DNA from: Stropharia rugosoannulata
Lineage: Eukaryota; Basidiomycota; Agaricomycetes; Agaricales; Strophariaceae
Assembly: GCA_028532985.1 (NCBI GenBank)
Contig: JANCIK010000005.1
Coordinates: 1,928,501 to 1,992,500 of the forward strand
DNA length: 64,000 nucleotides
Direction of reading: 5' to 3'
Notes under the pieces: model-generated
Told to the model about the DNA's origin: nothing
The model's database searches: none
Seen by the model: only the letters and a program-made list of their open reading frames with translations
In this document: in pieces, positions 23,256-34,240 of the stretch
How positions within the stretch are numbered: the stretch's first letter is position 1
How the letters are laid out: the number at the start of each line of letters is the position of its first letter
Position numbers and translations under genes: made by a program

Positions 23256-26152
23256 TCAGCGCGACTGTCCGTGCTGTTGAGAGCTGCGCATGAACGACTG
23301 CGGCTGAAGATGTTCGGGCGCGGTGTACGAGCGCGAGGCCGATGACGTGACCCACGGTGGCGGTGGTGCTCCTGTTGGCAGTTCAAGATTGCTTTGGTGG
23401 GCATGGTGCGGGGGTGGCGGAGCAGCATTTCTCGACGCATTGTTATCGTTGTTGGTATCGACAACCATTGCACTGCTTTGTTCCTGTGGTTGAGGCGGCG
23501 GGGGCGGCGCTATTATCTGGAAGGAACTTTGGTGATGCTGTGGTATTTGCTGCTTGGTATCCATAGGCGACGCAGGTTCCGACTGCATGTAGGTGCGCGC
23601 TGACGACGCAGGTTTCGAGCGTGAAGCCTTGTCCGCAATATCTGCTGCCCGTGCCGAAGCTCGAAGCGTCTCCAAATCAATCTGCGGAGCTTCTCCGTTC
23701 GCATTCTTGTCGCGTTTACGCATAAGCTTGGCATAATCTGAGGTAACAAAGGATGAGAAAGAGAATCCAGCCCCAAATAGAGCAGAACGTACGCAATCCG
23801 CAAGCGTTGCACAATGTTCTTGCCCCATCAGGACCGCGACGCCATTCGGGTGTTTCCCGTATATTGCACGAGTGACATTTACCCGGAGGTGTTGCCCGCT
23901 GTTGATACGGAAAACGCGGAATGAGTTCAGCCACGAAAGATACAAAGAAATATGAAGCGAAGAAACGCGACATAAAAAAGCCGACAGGTACTCACACTTC
24001 GCTTTCTGTACTTGCTTTTCGGTTGGCCAGCTGGTCCATTTGTACCAGCAGTGCTAGTCGCTCGCTTCGTGCGAATAAGCTCCATATCCTGCTCGGCAGT
24101 CGTCTGAGGCTTATTTTCAATAGAGGCAGGATATTGCTGAGGGGTCTGCTGCTGCTGCTGCTGCTAAACAACTGTTATTGATTGCACGATCCACCGAGTA
24201 GTAGTGAGAACTGACCTCGAAAGGTGATTTCCCACTATTATCATCTTGAGAAATGTCCTCCCAAGGCCTTTTGGGCGGCCTCGGATCGTCAGGAGACATT
24301 TGCATAGATACAGGTGCAGCTGCGGGGACATTCATGTCCGTACTTGACTCGCCTTCTGCCATATTCATCCGCTGTAGCTCATCGAGCAGTCGGACAACCG
24401 CCTGTGCTCTGTGGGACATCTCTTCGAGCTCTTGAGGGCTAGGCTGAACGTGAGGCATAGTGGTCTGCATTTGAGCTGTACAGAGTGCGAAGAGAAAGGA
24501 GCAAAGTCAGATTATGGTTCCGACATACACGTAGATCAAAGAACTAAAAAATTGACCGGATGACAACTCACCGTATCGACTAGCAAAATTATACAGAACA
24601 GAGCAATGATGATTTATCTGAAAATATTTAATTAAGAAGGTTGTTGCAACCCATGACACTAAAGGCTCTCACTTGAGCTATTGTGTCATTACGGGTTGTA
24701 GGTGTCCGCTCGAAATCACTCGGAGTGTATGTAGGCCGCGCATTAATGTTGGTTGGGATAATCGCCGTGGTACGCGTAAAGGGTATTTGCGGCGGTTGTT
24801 GATACTGTTGATGATGTTGTGGAAGTGATTGTTGTTGTTGCTGCTGCTGTTGATGATGATGTTGAACAGGCGGAGGTTGGGAAGGTGGTGGAGGTTGCTG
24901 CTGCTGAGGTTGCGGTTGAGAAGGTTGAGGCTGCGGCTGGTGCTGGTGCTGTTGGGGCGGTTGTTGTAGATGTATTTGAGGTTGTTGTTGTTGCTGCTGC
25001 TGCTGCTGCTGTTGCGGATGATGCTGCTGCACCAAATACGCAGACTGAGGCGGTGGGGGGTTGGAAGGGACAGGCGCGTGCTGTGGAGGTGGCTGTGCTT
25101 GATGGTGGTTTTGCAGGTGAGATGGATGGATGTGCTGCGGCTGCTGTGGGGGAGGTGGTTGCTGAGGTGCATGCTGTGTTACAGCTGGTGGTGGTGCATG
25201 AGCTTGTTGTGCCCACGGACCCTGAGGAGGAGGAGCGGATGGAGGAGGTCCAGGTGAAGGATAGGGATTCGACTGGTGCTGTTGTTGATGCATTACTTGG
25301 GCCGGAGGACGCATATATTGCTGGTACGACTGATAGGCTGGATGATTTGAAACAGGGATTGGTTGCTGATGTGTTTGTTCGTGTGCAGAGGGAGGTAGGG
25401 CAGGTTGCGTATGAGTCTGTTGAGTGTGATTGGTCGGCGGAGCGGGCATGCCGGATGGAACTTGATGATGATATTGCGTTGGCGTCTGCTGTTGCTGCTG
25501 CTGCTGCTGCTGAGGTTGTTGCTGCTGAGGTTGCGGCGGTTGTTGTTGTTGAGAAGGAGGAAATGGTGCATATTGGGTAGGATACGATGGTGTTGGCTGG
25601 GACTAGTAAGCATAAGTCAACTTTGTTTTTGCGATAAACGTTGACATAACTTACATGAGTTTGACGGATATCACGAGACGCGCCCATATTTGTTGAAACC
25701 CGGGAGCGTTTCGGTTGATTTGGTGAGTGTGGAGGATCTTCACTGCGGACATTGTTGACATTGACCGAGGCAGGTACTGGAGTAGCCTGTGCGGAGAGCG
25801 GTACACCGGGATGAGCATACCCGCCATTTTCGTGTTTTGCAAGATATTCTACTTTGGTACTGGACAAGTCGTGGGCTCCGGCGGACAGCGGGGGCGTGTG
25901 CTGCTGATGTGGATGTGAACTGGGGGTATTTGATGAAGTGTTTTGTGTACGCGCCCATGCCGACACATGGCGAGGAATGGCGGAGTGCTCCTGCTGTTGA
26001 GGTGCAGGCTCGAACTGAGGGGCACGGCCGCCGTTTGAGGGCGAATATTGAAAGTTGAGGTCCTTGAGGGACGGGAGGCGAAGGTAGTCATTTTGGGAGC
26101 TCTGGGGAGGAGGGTGCAAGGGATATTTTGCATGATGGTGGTGAGAAGTCAT
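23256..26152 (-). CDS. Q/P-rich GATA zinc-finger transcription factor
   Basis: This is a nuclear DNA-binding regulator with one GATA finger. The start at 26152 ([17 protein letters not shown]) is followed by [18 protein letters not shown], a short motif near the N-terminus. After an intron at about 25600-25655 comes an exon (25600-24640) extremely rich in Gln, Pro and His, including a run of about 11 Gln near 25000. A predicted alpha-helical piece follows ([20 protein letters not shown]). The finger is CHSC-x18-CNAC, with [14 protein letters not shown] inside the loop. An intron interrupts it after CNACGL and resumes with [11 protein letters not shown]. The 18-residue loop is the type IVb form found in white-collar-like and many basidiomycete GATA factors. 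No PAS or LOV domain is seen, so it is not WC-1. The C-terminus is again Pro/Gln-rich and the stop is at 23256. Target genes are unknown. Confidence 0.87.
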
Positions 26153-27862
26153 GAGAGACGAGTGGATCGGCCTGACGCGATATTGAGATCAGAAGAGTGT
26201 CCGTTTTGAATCTGTGCTCTGTGAGCTCTATCTCCCGATGGCGACGGATCTCGGTCGGGGAGAGGAAGACAGGAAGACCTGAGGCGATGTATACACAGTC
26301 CCTAGCGTCGCTGGGGACGATGGCGAGGCTGTGGAGGCCGACGAGAGAGATGTTAGTGATGGGGAGGAGGAGAATGCTGGCGGGCACCGCCTGGATCTAG
26401 CAAAGTCGGAGTATGAAATCGACGTTACCGACAAATCGGGTCAGTCCTTGCCAAAGCCGCATGTTCTCATCTGTCAGAGCGTCTCTATCGGTGATCCCAT
26501 CGCACCCCGCCAGATCCCGCCGCCCCCTCACCACTCCCGCCCCCCGCCCGAGCCCTGTGTATCCCAGGGCTCCCCGCCAGCCCGCCCCCAGCGCCTCAGC
26601 TCGCCCCCACTGCGTCTCTGCAAGCGGAGGAAGCGTGCCTGACAGGGACAAATCCATCAGTTTGAGATCATTCTTAGATGATGGATTCCCTAAATCTGGG
26701 TTCCAAGATTCCACCCAATCCCCACCCACCCAGTTCTCTCCGCATCTCCGCTCCCACCTCCCTGCTTCCTCTGCTTGCCTTTCGTCGGCATTGCCATTCT
26801 CGTGGGTATTAGGAACAATGTCCATTCATTACCGTGAAACTAGAACTCTGCTGCCTCATCGATAAGACGCGCAATTCAGATTGACTCCTAACCGCTGTCT
26901 TTGTTTAGATTTACTACTGCGATGCGCTGACCATCGCTATCGTCCTGTTCGCCCAAATTCTGAGATTCCTACCTGGCACTTGCGGATCCCTCGCTATCTC
27001 ACATGTGCATCTGCTGCCGATCCCATACGCTGCTTGGTTTCCAGTCATGACTGTAATGCTTCATTCATATACAATCCAGTCATAGAAAGAAATGCATTGT
27101 CCCGCCTCCCTAGTTGGCCGCCGGGTTGTCGGTTCTTGGAGAACCGACCACGGGACTTCACGCGGTTCCAGGCAAGGTCGGTCATGTCCACGATCCCGTA
27201 TCTCATTCGCACCCTCATCCCCATCCCCTTCAGTCTTCCATTTCTAGAAGGTCAAGTCGTAGCCTATCAACACTGCGCCACAAACAATCTATCCCTTGTC
27301 CTTTAACATCCACCATGTCTTCACATATGAGATAATCAAACCGAGAACAGCGAGCTTGGATTATGCCCATCTGGCGTCTACGGCATTACGCGGGTCCATT
27401 CATGTAACCCCGTATGCTCATGGCATTCATAGAAATGATGAATATTGGTTTGATTCTTGAACAAATTATAGCACAGCCAGGATCATGAGAACATCTTTAC
27501 ACATGTGTTCACGACATTGTCCAGCCATTGAATCGGGAGAACGCGCGAACAGGAATAGACAGTAAATAGGACTGGGTTCTTGCTTGCGCACATTCCGAAA
27601 GATCATCACATTGTGGCACATACAATGCAAAGGAAAGGAAGATGTCATACACATGTATCCTTCAATAAACAGACGAGAACGATTCGAGAAACCCCTCCTA
27701 TGTCAGATTACAGACGTGTGCCACCCGTTCGTATTGCATGAACCGGACATTTATGGCTGGTTCTGGTCTTCTTCTTGGATTTTATCCAGCAGATTACACG
27801 GAAGCAGGGCATGTTCCGTTCGGCTGTAGGTGCAGAGATGTGCAACCCTCCAATCAGTCAAA
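26153..27862. other. Long upstream region of the GATA factor
   Basis: About 1.7 kb. Overlapping frames on both strands (26397-26865, 26881-27306) arise from a C/T-rich stretch and show no protein features. A long 5' leader or complex promoter of the GATA gene is likely. Confidence 0.45.
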
Positions 27863-28454
27863 TTACGCCAAAGAAATACTGAAAACACTGGGACACGCAT
27901 CATTAACATCGGCACCCATCTGCTCTACGACGTTACCATCTAGCGTGGTGTGCCAGGAGTGCAAATTCTGTGGGGTCCAGCAATACGGTGACTGGTCTGT
28001 GTTATAAAAGTAAATACTGGGATCTCTGAAGCGACATGTGAGTGACTGTATTATTATATGTGCTTGCTAAAAAGATACAATAGGACTTGTAGTAGACGAA
28101 AGATAAAACCGAGAAGATATTCAAGACGTACTCGTTTCTGTACGAGTGAAGATCCCTGTGATAAAACCGGAGATGGCAGGCGAATCAGCCCAATATTATT
28201 TGTGTTTAAATCTTGAGGTAGGGGCGGCGGAGGTGGGGTCGCAAAGCCGAAGCCAGGAAATTTGGCACCAAACTTATTAAATAGTCAAAGCGAAGTTCAT
28301 CGTCAAAGTCATCGCCGTAGAGAACCCCGAAGTCCCCATCTTCAAGTTCCTAGCTCAGCAAGGAGCGAGAGGTCGATTTCTTCGTCAAAATCCTCGTCAA
28401 TTAGTAGGTCGTCCCCGGTCAGCGACAGCGTCGTCGCTGTGATCGGAAGATGAG
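27863..28454 (-). pseudogene. Possible third, decayed relative of the tandem duplicated genes
   Basis: On the minus strand a frame ending at 27863-27865 reads DPSIYFYNTDQSPYCWTPQ. This resembles DGSIFFRNPDQSTYYYSP of the two genes at 28975-31331, and it follows an AG acceptor near 28026. Upstream, acidic coding-like pieces (LIDEDFDEEIDLSLLAEL; LEDGDFGVLYGDDFDDELR; KFPGFGFATPPPPPLPQDL) lie in three different frames. I could not join these with clean splice sites. It may be a degraded copy or an intron-rich unrelated gene sharing the C-terminal motif. No start codon was identified. Confidence 0.35.
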
Positions 28455-28974
28455 CTTTGTCGGTCTGATGCTGTTATATTATAGAGCCACTGGAGAGACG
28501 ATGGATGCCGTTATAGACCTAACGAATTAGGCGCCCAGGGTTTACTAGATATCACCAACGCAGCAAGATGACGTCATTGCTCAGATGCGATCCAGCGATC
28601 TCATCGAGAGACCTCATCCGTGTGCACATATTTTTAGACCGTCCGATTACGAAAATACCAAGCCGACTGGGTGAACGTGAGGCTGTCCCTCATACAAAAA
28701 CCAATAGAAAGAAAGAAGATATAATGTTTCCGCGAAATGACAATTAAATACAGGATGAAATCAAATAACTATGAACAAGCAATCAATGTAGACAGCTCCG
28801 TACAACTACATTATTTATATTACAACGCCGGATTTGTGCGGACTTTATTCCTGCCAAGACGGCATATGGGTCTTCAACCAAGCTTCAGCTTCATTCTTCA
28901 TTCTTAATTCTTCGTATCCAATGAATGGCACGGGAAACAGTATAGGGCACGTTCAAGTTTGGCTGGAAAGAGCA
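28455..28974. other. Intergenic, 3' flank of duplicated copy A
   Basis: No gene seen. A segment near 28625-28670 (CACATATTTTTAG...CCGTCC) recurs near 30268-30300 downstream of copy B. It therefore belongs to the duplicated unit. Confidence 0.5.
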
Positions 28975-29689
28975 TTAGTCGGATTTTAAAGGCAAAAATA
29001 TTATGCAGCCCAAATGCAGCCCACCTTCTTCGGCATTTGCTACATAATGCTCAAATTCCTGGTGACCTTCAGGGGAGATAAAACGAGACTTGGCTGTCTT
29101 TGGACTGTAGTAATAGGTTGACTGGTCCGGATTAAGGAAGAAAATACTGCCGTCACTTGAAGAAATAATGACATTAGTAGTAAGTTGTGATAGACAAATG
29201 TATAGAGGAAGTTACCTGTGTATGTAATGATAAGGTTGGTTATCATTAGTCTCAGGCCAGTATTTAAGTGAATCATAATCCTTGGGGTCATCGGTACGGA
29301 AAGCATGACGACAAAAGCGGTCCCCCTGTGACAGCCAGTTGAAGGATGAAAACAATTATGATTAGCTTAGATCCGGAGGCGGTGCTTCTAATGCTAGTAA
29401 ACGAAGCGCAAATACCAGCGTACCTTTGCGGTTGTCTGTCTGCGAATGGATGGACCTAGATTGTCCTTGAAAAAACGTGCTATGTGATTGTACGATTGGA
29501 AGGCATAATTATTGATCTAGGACTCACAGAGGGCAATCAAGTATAGTACTCACGATCTTTGCCATGTTCTGTCTTGACTTCTTCCTTTATTTCCATTGAT
29601 GTATGTACGTTGCTCGCAGGAGGAATAGGATATTCGAAATCCTCCTCCTTCTTGATGGGCAGAGAATGTGGGAGTTTTCGTTCAGGCAT
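28975..29689 (-). CDS. Tandem-duplicated unknown protein, copy A
   Basis: The start at 29689 gives MPERKLPHSLPIKKEEDFEY then SMEIKEEVKTEHGKDR, followed by a GTGAGT donor. Exon 2 reads ARFFKDNLGPSIRRQTTAK. Exon 3 reads GDRFCRHAFRTDDPKDYDSL and ends PYHYIH. Exon 4 reads SSDGSIFFLNPDQSTYYYSP then SRFISPEGHQEFEHYV, and stops at 28975-28977. The protein is about 190 residues with no signal peptide or membrane segment. Two IKKEE/IKEEVKTE stretches resemble sumoylation consensus sites (psi-K-x-E). Exon 4 faintly recalls a WW-type aromatic motif, but the second Trp is absent. I do not recognise the family. All four exons and both flanks are paralogous to copy B at 30548-31331. Confidence 0.68.
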
Positions 29690-30547
29690 CGTTCAGTTGG
29701 GGTCCAATTGGTGTCACCGGCCAAGCTCGTTCAGCTGGGCTTTTGTACTTAAGTACCTCAGACTTAATTACGTAACGTTCGGGGCTGTGACCCTGTTCAT
29801 CTATAATGAACATCATTGATTCATTCATTGGTACAGCTTGGACCCGTTTATGACCATTCCCACTTCATTTTACCAGCATCATTGCTCCAAACCAACCAAT
29901 TCCAAAACATTCAAAGAGGTCGGCTGAAATCCAATGACAGTACACCACATAGACATCTGAAAAGAGGCTATTTGACACTTCATGTCAATTTATACATAAG
30001 GAAGAATAAAAGGCCAGTCTGGGCAAACATCGTTAGGCATCAGATGCGCTCAGTGTATCCCCATCAAGGCAACGACCTGCCGATTAGTTGTACACAAGAA
30101 CACACATGTAGGTCGAAGCCCCCATTGACTGACTTTCTGTCTGCATTACTTGAAAACATCATCTGCATCCGTGACAGTCCATTAGATCAGGATTCAAGTT
30201 GGATTTAAGCTTCAGTAGCTAATTGCAGAGCCAGTAGTAATTTTAGCAGGATCAAGGCTCGTCCGTGTTCACATATTTTTAGCCCGTCCAATGACAAAAA
30301 AGCACTCGTACAAAGACAACATACAAAGATCCCACTCCTAAAAGTGAAGATGCTACAGCACATTATCATGAGCCAATTATAAATCTGAATTTAGACACAC
30401 TTCGTTGCTGTAATAAGCATAAGGTCAACATAAGGCAGGCGAATGATCGGTCTTCAAGCTTCAAGCTTCAAACTTCATCTAATATGTTGCACGGAAAACA
30501 GTACATAGCACGACCACGTTCAGCTAGAAAGAGTATATGCCAGATAT
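29690..30547. other. Spacer between duplicated copies
   Basis: This holds the promoter side of copy A and the 3' flank of copy B. Parts match the region upstream of copy B, for example ATCCCCATCAAGGC near 30058 and near 31497. The duplication therefore includes non-coding flanks. No other gene is seen. Confidence 0.5.
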
Positions 30548-31331
30548 TTAGGGGTAAATAGGATCACGATGCTGCCCACCTTCAGCAATACTTGATACAT
30601 AGTAATCCGATTCTTCGCCTTCCGGGGAGATGTATCGACACGTGGATTTTATTGGACTGTAGTAATATGTTGACTGATCCGGATTGCGGAAAAAGATGCT
30701 TCCGTCACTTAGGGAAACGGTGTCATGAATACCTGTATGAAGCGCGGGGGGAGGGTAGACTGGTGAGAAATGGACACACATACCTATGTTTGTAATGATA
30801 AGGTCTATGATCGTCGCCCTGCCAGAATTGAAGGAATTTATAATCATCAGGATTATCGGTAGCAAAAGCATGGCGACAATAACGAGCCCCCTATAGTCAA
30901 TCGAAGGGCAGACGGAAAAACAGTCAGCTCCGTCCTGATGCCCTCTATTCAACGGAATAGCGTACGGCTGCGGTTAAAGCATTGCGAATGGAAGGACCGA
31001 GATTGTCCATGAAAAAACGTTCTGCGTAGTCATACAATGAGGGATGAGCATTGTAGAACACACCAAGTCATCCGATATTTGTATACTCACCATCTCTGAC
31101 AACTTCTTTCTTGTCCACCATCTCTTCATCCTCTCTGTTCCTCATGTCTTCTTTACTGTCAGCATCGTGAACAGAAAGCAGTGATGTCTCACTGCTATGT
31201 TCTGTTTTGACTTCTTGCTTTAATTCAGTCAATGTATGCGCATTGCTCAGGCTCTCAGCAAAAGCAAGATATCCGCAATCATCCTCCTCTTTCTTGATCT
31301 GTGGAGGATGTGGGTATTGTCGTGCAGGCAT
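30548..31331 (-). CDS. Tandem-duplicated unknown protein, copy B
   Basis: The start at 31331 gives MPARQYPHPPQIKKEEDDCG and a longer acidic exon 1 than copy A (LKQEVKTEHSSETSLLSVHD, then EDEEMVDKKEVVRD). A GTGAGT donor lies at 31090. Exon 2 is ERFFMDNLGPSIRNALTAA. Exon 3 is GARYCRHAFATDNPDDYKFL and ends PYHYKH. Exon 4 is IHDTVSLSDGSIFFRNPDQS then YISPEGEESDYYVSS, with the stop at 30548-30550. Intron positions match copy A exactly. The protein is about 200 residues, is predicted soluble, and has a disordered acidic N-terminus with IKKEE/LKQEVKTE sumoylation-like sites. The family was not recognised. Conservation of exons but not introns suggests both copies are or were functional. Confidence 0.7.
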
Positions 31332-31852
31332 TGTTATTATTAAATATCTCTTGATAGGACTCGGAGCACAGCAAGAATTGAGCAAGAAGAGTCAAAGAAG
31401 AGGCGCTATTTCGAGCACAACATCCAACCGATCTTCGTTTGACTACATATTACGTAACTATGGCTCATTTCGGTCCCGTTAATTGCATCCTTATGCATCC
31501 CCATCAAGGCCATGGTCCGTAATAGTTACAATGTACACAAGGGTACACAAGTCGGCCGCAAGCTCCCATTTTGCTCCCATTGGCACAGGGCCCACCACTT
31601 GAGATCATCATCCTCATCCGCAGTTCGTTAGCTCTATTGGGCTTTCGTAGTAGCGCAACCGCTGGGCCAATAGCACTAGCTGAATTCGTCAAGACGCGTG
31701 TCTACACGCCTTTCTTTGCAAATTGATGCGACAAAGCGCATCCCACTCTTTCGCGCTCGCAGTCACCCCGTAGCCAGGGTGAAGAGATCTACCGGACTCC
31801 AAGTTCGCATATAAACAGCTAATCTCTTAGACGCTTTATCTTACGCTCAAAA
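31332..31852. other. Divergent promoter region of copy B and the intradiol dioxygenase-like gene
   Basis: No gene seen. The left part (to about 31640) is paralogous to sequence upstream of copy A. The right end holds the TATA box at 31810. Confidence 0.5.
31810..31815 (+). promoter_or_regulatory. TATA box of intradiol dioxygenase-like gene
   Basis: TATAAA lies 38 bp before the ATG at 31853. This implies a very short 5' leader if used. Confidence 0.45.
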
Positions 31853-33318
31853 ATGCGCCCTATTCCAACCTTCATACCAATTCTGGCCCTCATCTGTGTA
31901 GCCTTGGCCCATCTTGGGGAGATAGAGGAACACCACACTCCTGTAAAGCGGGAATTTCTCGACTTTGCACAGCGATCTATCGAGAACTGCAAAAATCACC
32001 TCGCAGCGCGGGGGCATGAAGCTAGGGCGATTGCAAGGCGTACAGCTCTAGCTGAAACCCTCCGCCAAACGCGCGGACTTCCTGCCAAGCGCGATCTTGC
32101 CTCTGTCCTGGCGACGGATCACAAGTCGAACACAACTGGACTCACCGCAAATTCGACGTCCGCACAAATTTTTACGGGAAACCTTGACTGCGTTTTGCAG
32201 CCCGAAGTGACTATCGGTCCTTATTGCAAGTAGAGCATTGTGTCAACTGCGTCGCCTTCATTATTGATCATTTTTATTCATTTAGGGGTCAGCGGCGAAC
32301 TAGTTCGGTCTAACATTATCGAGGAGCAGAAAGGAATCCCTTTGTACACAGATTTCCAGATTATTGATGTCAGCACGTGCGAACCGATCCCTAATGTATA
32401 TCTGGACGCCTGGCACGGTGCGTATCTTCGAACTATCTTTACAACTAGGTTATGATACTCATATTCCTGCACTTATAGCAAACTCGACAGGTGTCTATTC
32501 TGGGGTTGTTTCCTCCGGCAATGGTAATATCAATGACGCTTCAAACATAGTAAACAACCGCTATGTCTAATAATGCCGTGTTCACCCACCTCACTTAACT
32601 TTAGAACAACATCTTTCTCCGTGGAGTGTCCAAGACGGACACAGACGGTGTTGTGCAGTTCCAAACACTTGTTCCTGGCCATTACACTGGACGTACAAAT
32701 CATATACATGTTTTGGCCGCAATAAATACTACACTCAACGCCAACAACACGCTCAGCGGAGGTCATGTCGCTCACGTCGGTCAAGTAAGCTAACATTTTA
32801 TCTAAATGCGTGCTTGTCTTGAGTTAGCCTTCTTTCTGCAGGTCTTCTTTGATGAAACACTTTTGACCTCTGTTGAAGCTACTTCACCGTACTCTACCAA
32901 CACACAAGAACGGACCAACAACAGCGTTGACAACATTCTTGCAGAGGAAGCCCCCTCGATGGATCCCTTCGTCAAATACGTTCTTCTTGGAGATAATATT
33001 TCTGATGGAATCCTAGCCTGGATTTCTATTGGAGTCGATCCTACAAAAGAGCAACGCACCGATGCCGCTTCCACCTGGACCAGTTTTGGGGGCGTCGCCA
33101 ACCCAAATGCTGGTCAGGGTGGAAGAGGAGGAACGATGGGTCCACCGCCCAACGGACACGGAACGGCTCCCATAAATGGCACCGCTACTTCCCCGGGTTC
33201 CAGCAGTTTCACTCCTGCTGCATCGGAGTCGTCTTCTGCTGTGACTACGACTGCTCATACCAGTGTATCAGTTATCTTTGAACTGTTACTAGTCTTCGCG
33301 TGGGTACTTTTAATATAA
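31853..33318 (+). CDS. Extracellular intradiol ring-cleavage dioxygenase-like protein
   Basis: This is a secreted, probably GPI-anchored, Fe(III) intradiol dioxygenase-like enzyme that may open catechol rings from lignin or plant phenolics. The start MRPIPTFIPILALICVALAH is a signal peptide. A basic region then precedes GNLDCVLQPEVTIGPY. The first intron, 32226-32285, begins with GC (GCAAGT) and not GT. Only this splice joins GPY to WVSGELVRSNIIEEQKG in frame. Further motifs are CEPIPNVYLDAWHANSTGVY, LRGVSKTDTDGVVQFQTL and PGHYTGRTNHIHVLA, the last supplying two metal-ligand His residues. After the last intron come VFFDETLLTSVEATSPYSTN and a Ser/Thr/Gly-rich linker. The C-terminus is hydrophobic (SVSVIFELLLVFAWVLLI), fitting a GPI signal. 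The stop is at 33316-33318. Confidence 0.87.
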
Positions 33319-33508
33319 CACTAAGAATTATGTACTATCACTGTCAGTAAAAACATTGGGAACCTCCGAACTTGCAAGTGCAGTAACAAATCGAGTATTG
33401 ATTGAGCACTTGAGTAACTGTTTAAATACCACTTCATTACGTAATGTAGACAATCTGTTGAGTTGCGTTTATGCTTCGCACAAGGTGTTGATGTAGCATA
33501 CCACCATC

Positions 33509-34124
33509 ATGTCCGAAGTCCCTCAGACCGATGTATCCCGCCCATCTGCTCTCCCTACTGCCAACTTCCTACAGAGAGGGACCGGATCGCAATTAGTAGA
33601 CCAGAACTCTGCTGAATACCTCGACGCCATCGAGGAAGAGTGGAACAAGAAAGTCGATGCGGAAGTCGAAGTTCTCGTTGATGGTATGGTTGACCTCGTT
33701 AGTCTTGCATCCGTAAGCCTTTTGACCGCCTGACCGCCTGAAATACGAATTAAGCGTATTTCACTATGTTAGATAGTCGACAAAGATAAGTTCCGCATTG
33801 CACAGGAATCTTTCCAGGCAGACTCGCGTGCGGAATCTATGGTGAGATACCTTTGTGGCAGGCAGCTAAAGATGGAGTCTAACGGCATGTACACAGATAC
33901 GATCTGCGAATTCACTTCTGTCGATCACACATTCTATGAAACTGCTTCTGCTTCTATCCGACGAGGCACAGATTGCCCATCGTCGTGACGCAGAACTAAA
34001 AGTTATCCAGGACGAAAGAGAACGCGCAAAAGAGCAGGTTGCCCAGCTTCTGGACGAACTCTTGAAGAAGCCTAATAATGAGCCACTCGCAACTGTTTCC
34101 AAACCACAAAGCAAGGATACATAA
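33509..34124 (+). CDS. MED22: Mediator complex subunit 22
   Basis: This is a small head-module subunit of the Mediator complex of RNA polymerase II. The start MSEVPQTDVSRPSALPTANF at 33509 is followed by LDAIEEEWNKKVDAEVEVLV and DGMVDLVSLAS. Introns at about 33711-33772 and 33841-33896 lead to IVDKDKFRIAQESFQADSRA, then SLLSITHSMKLLLLLSDEAQ, and a coiled-coil end (AELKVIQDERERAKEQVAQL). The Med22/Srb6 pattern is two helices separated by an aromatic/acidic linker followed by a leucine-rich helix, and the length (about 165 residues) matches. The stop is at 34122-34124. It is convergent with the next gene, 116 bp apart. Confidence 0.78.
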
Positions 34125-34240
34125 TGTGTAATAGTATATAATGACTAAATTGTCTTCAATTGCTGACTCTGTTGTTTTCCTCGCACTAATAGATCAATAA
34201 ACGTTCCATCCGTTGATCATGGGTCGCCGTGCTTCCAAGA

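Noticed and set aside
24819..25580. 253-residue plus-strand open frame rich in Val/Ala/Glu
   Set aside because: It is antisense to the Gln/Pro-rich exon of the GATA factor; its composition is the complement of CAG/CAA repeats.
26397..26865. Overlapping 140-150 residue frames on both strands
   Set aside because: They overlap each other in C/T-rich sequence, lack any domain or splice logic, and lie in the GATA gene's upstream region.
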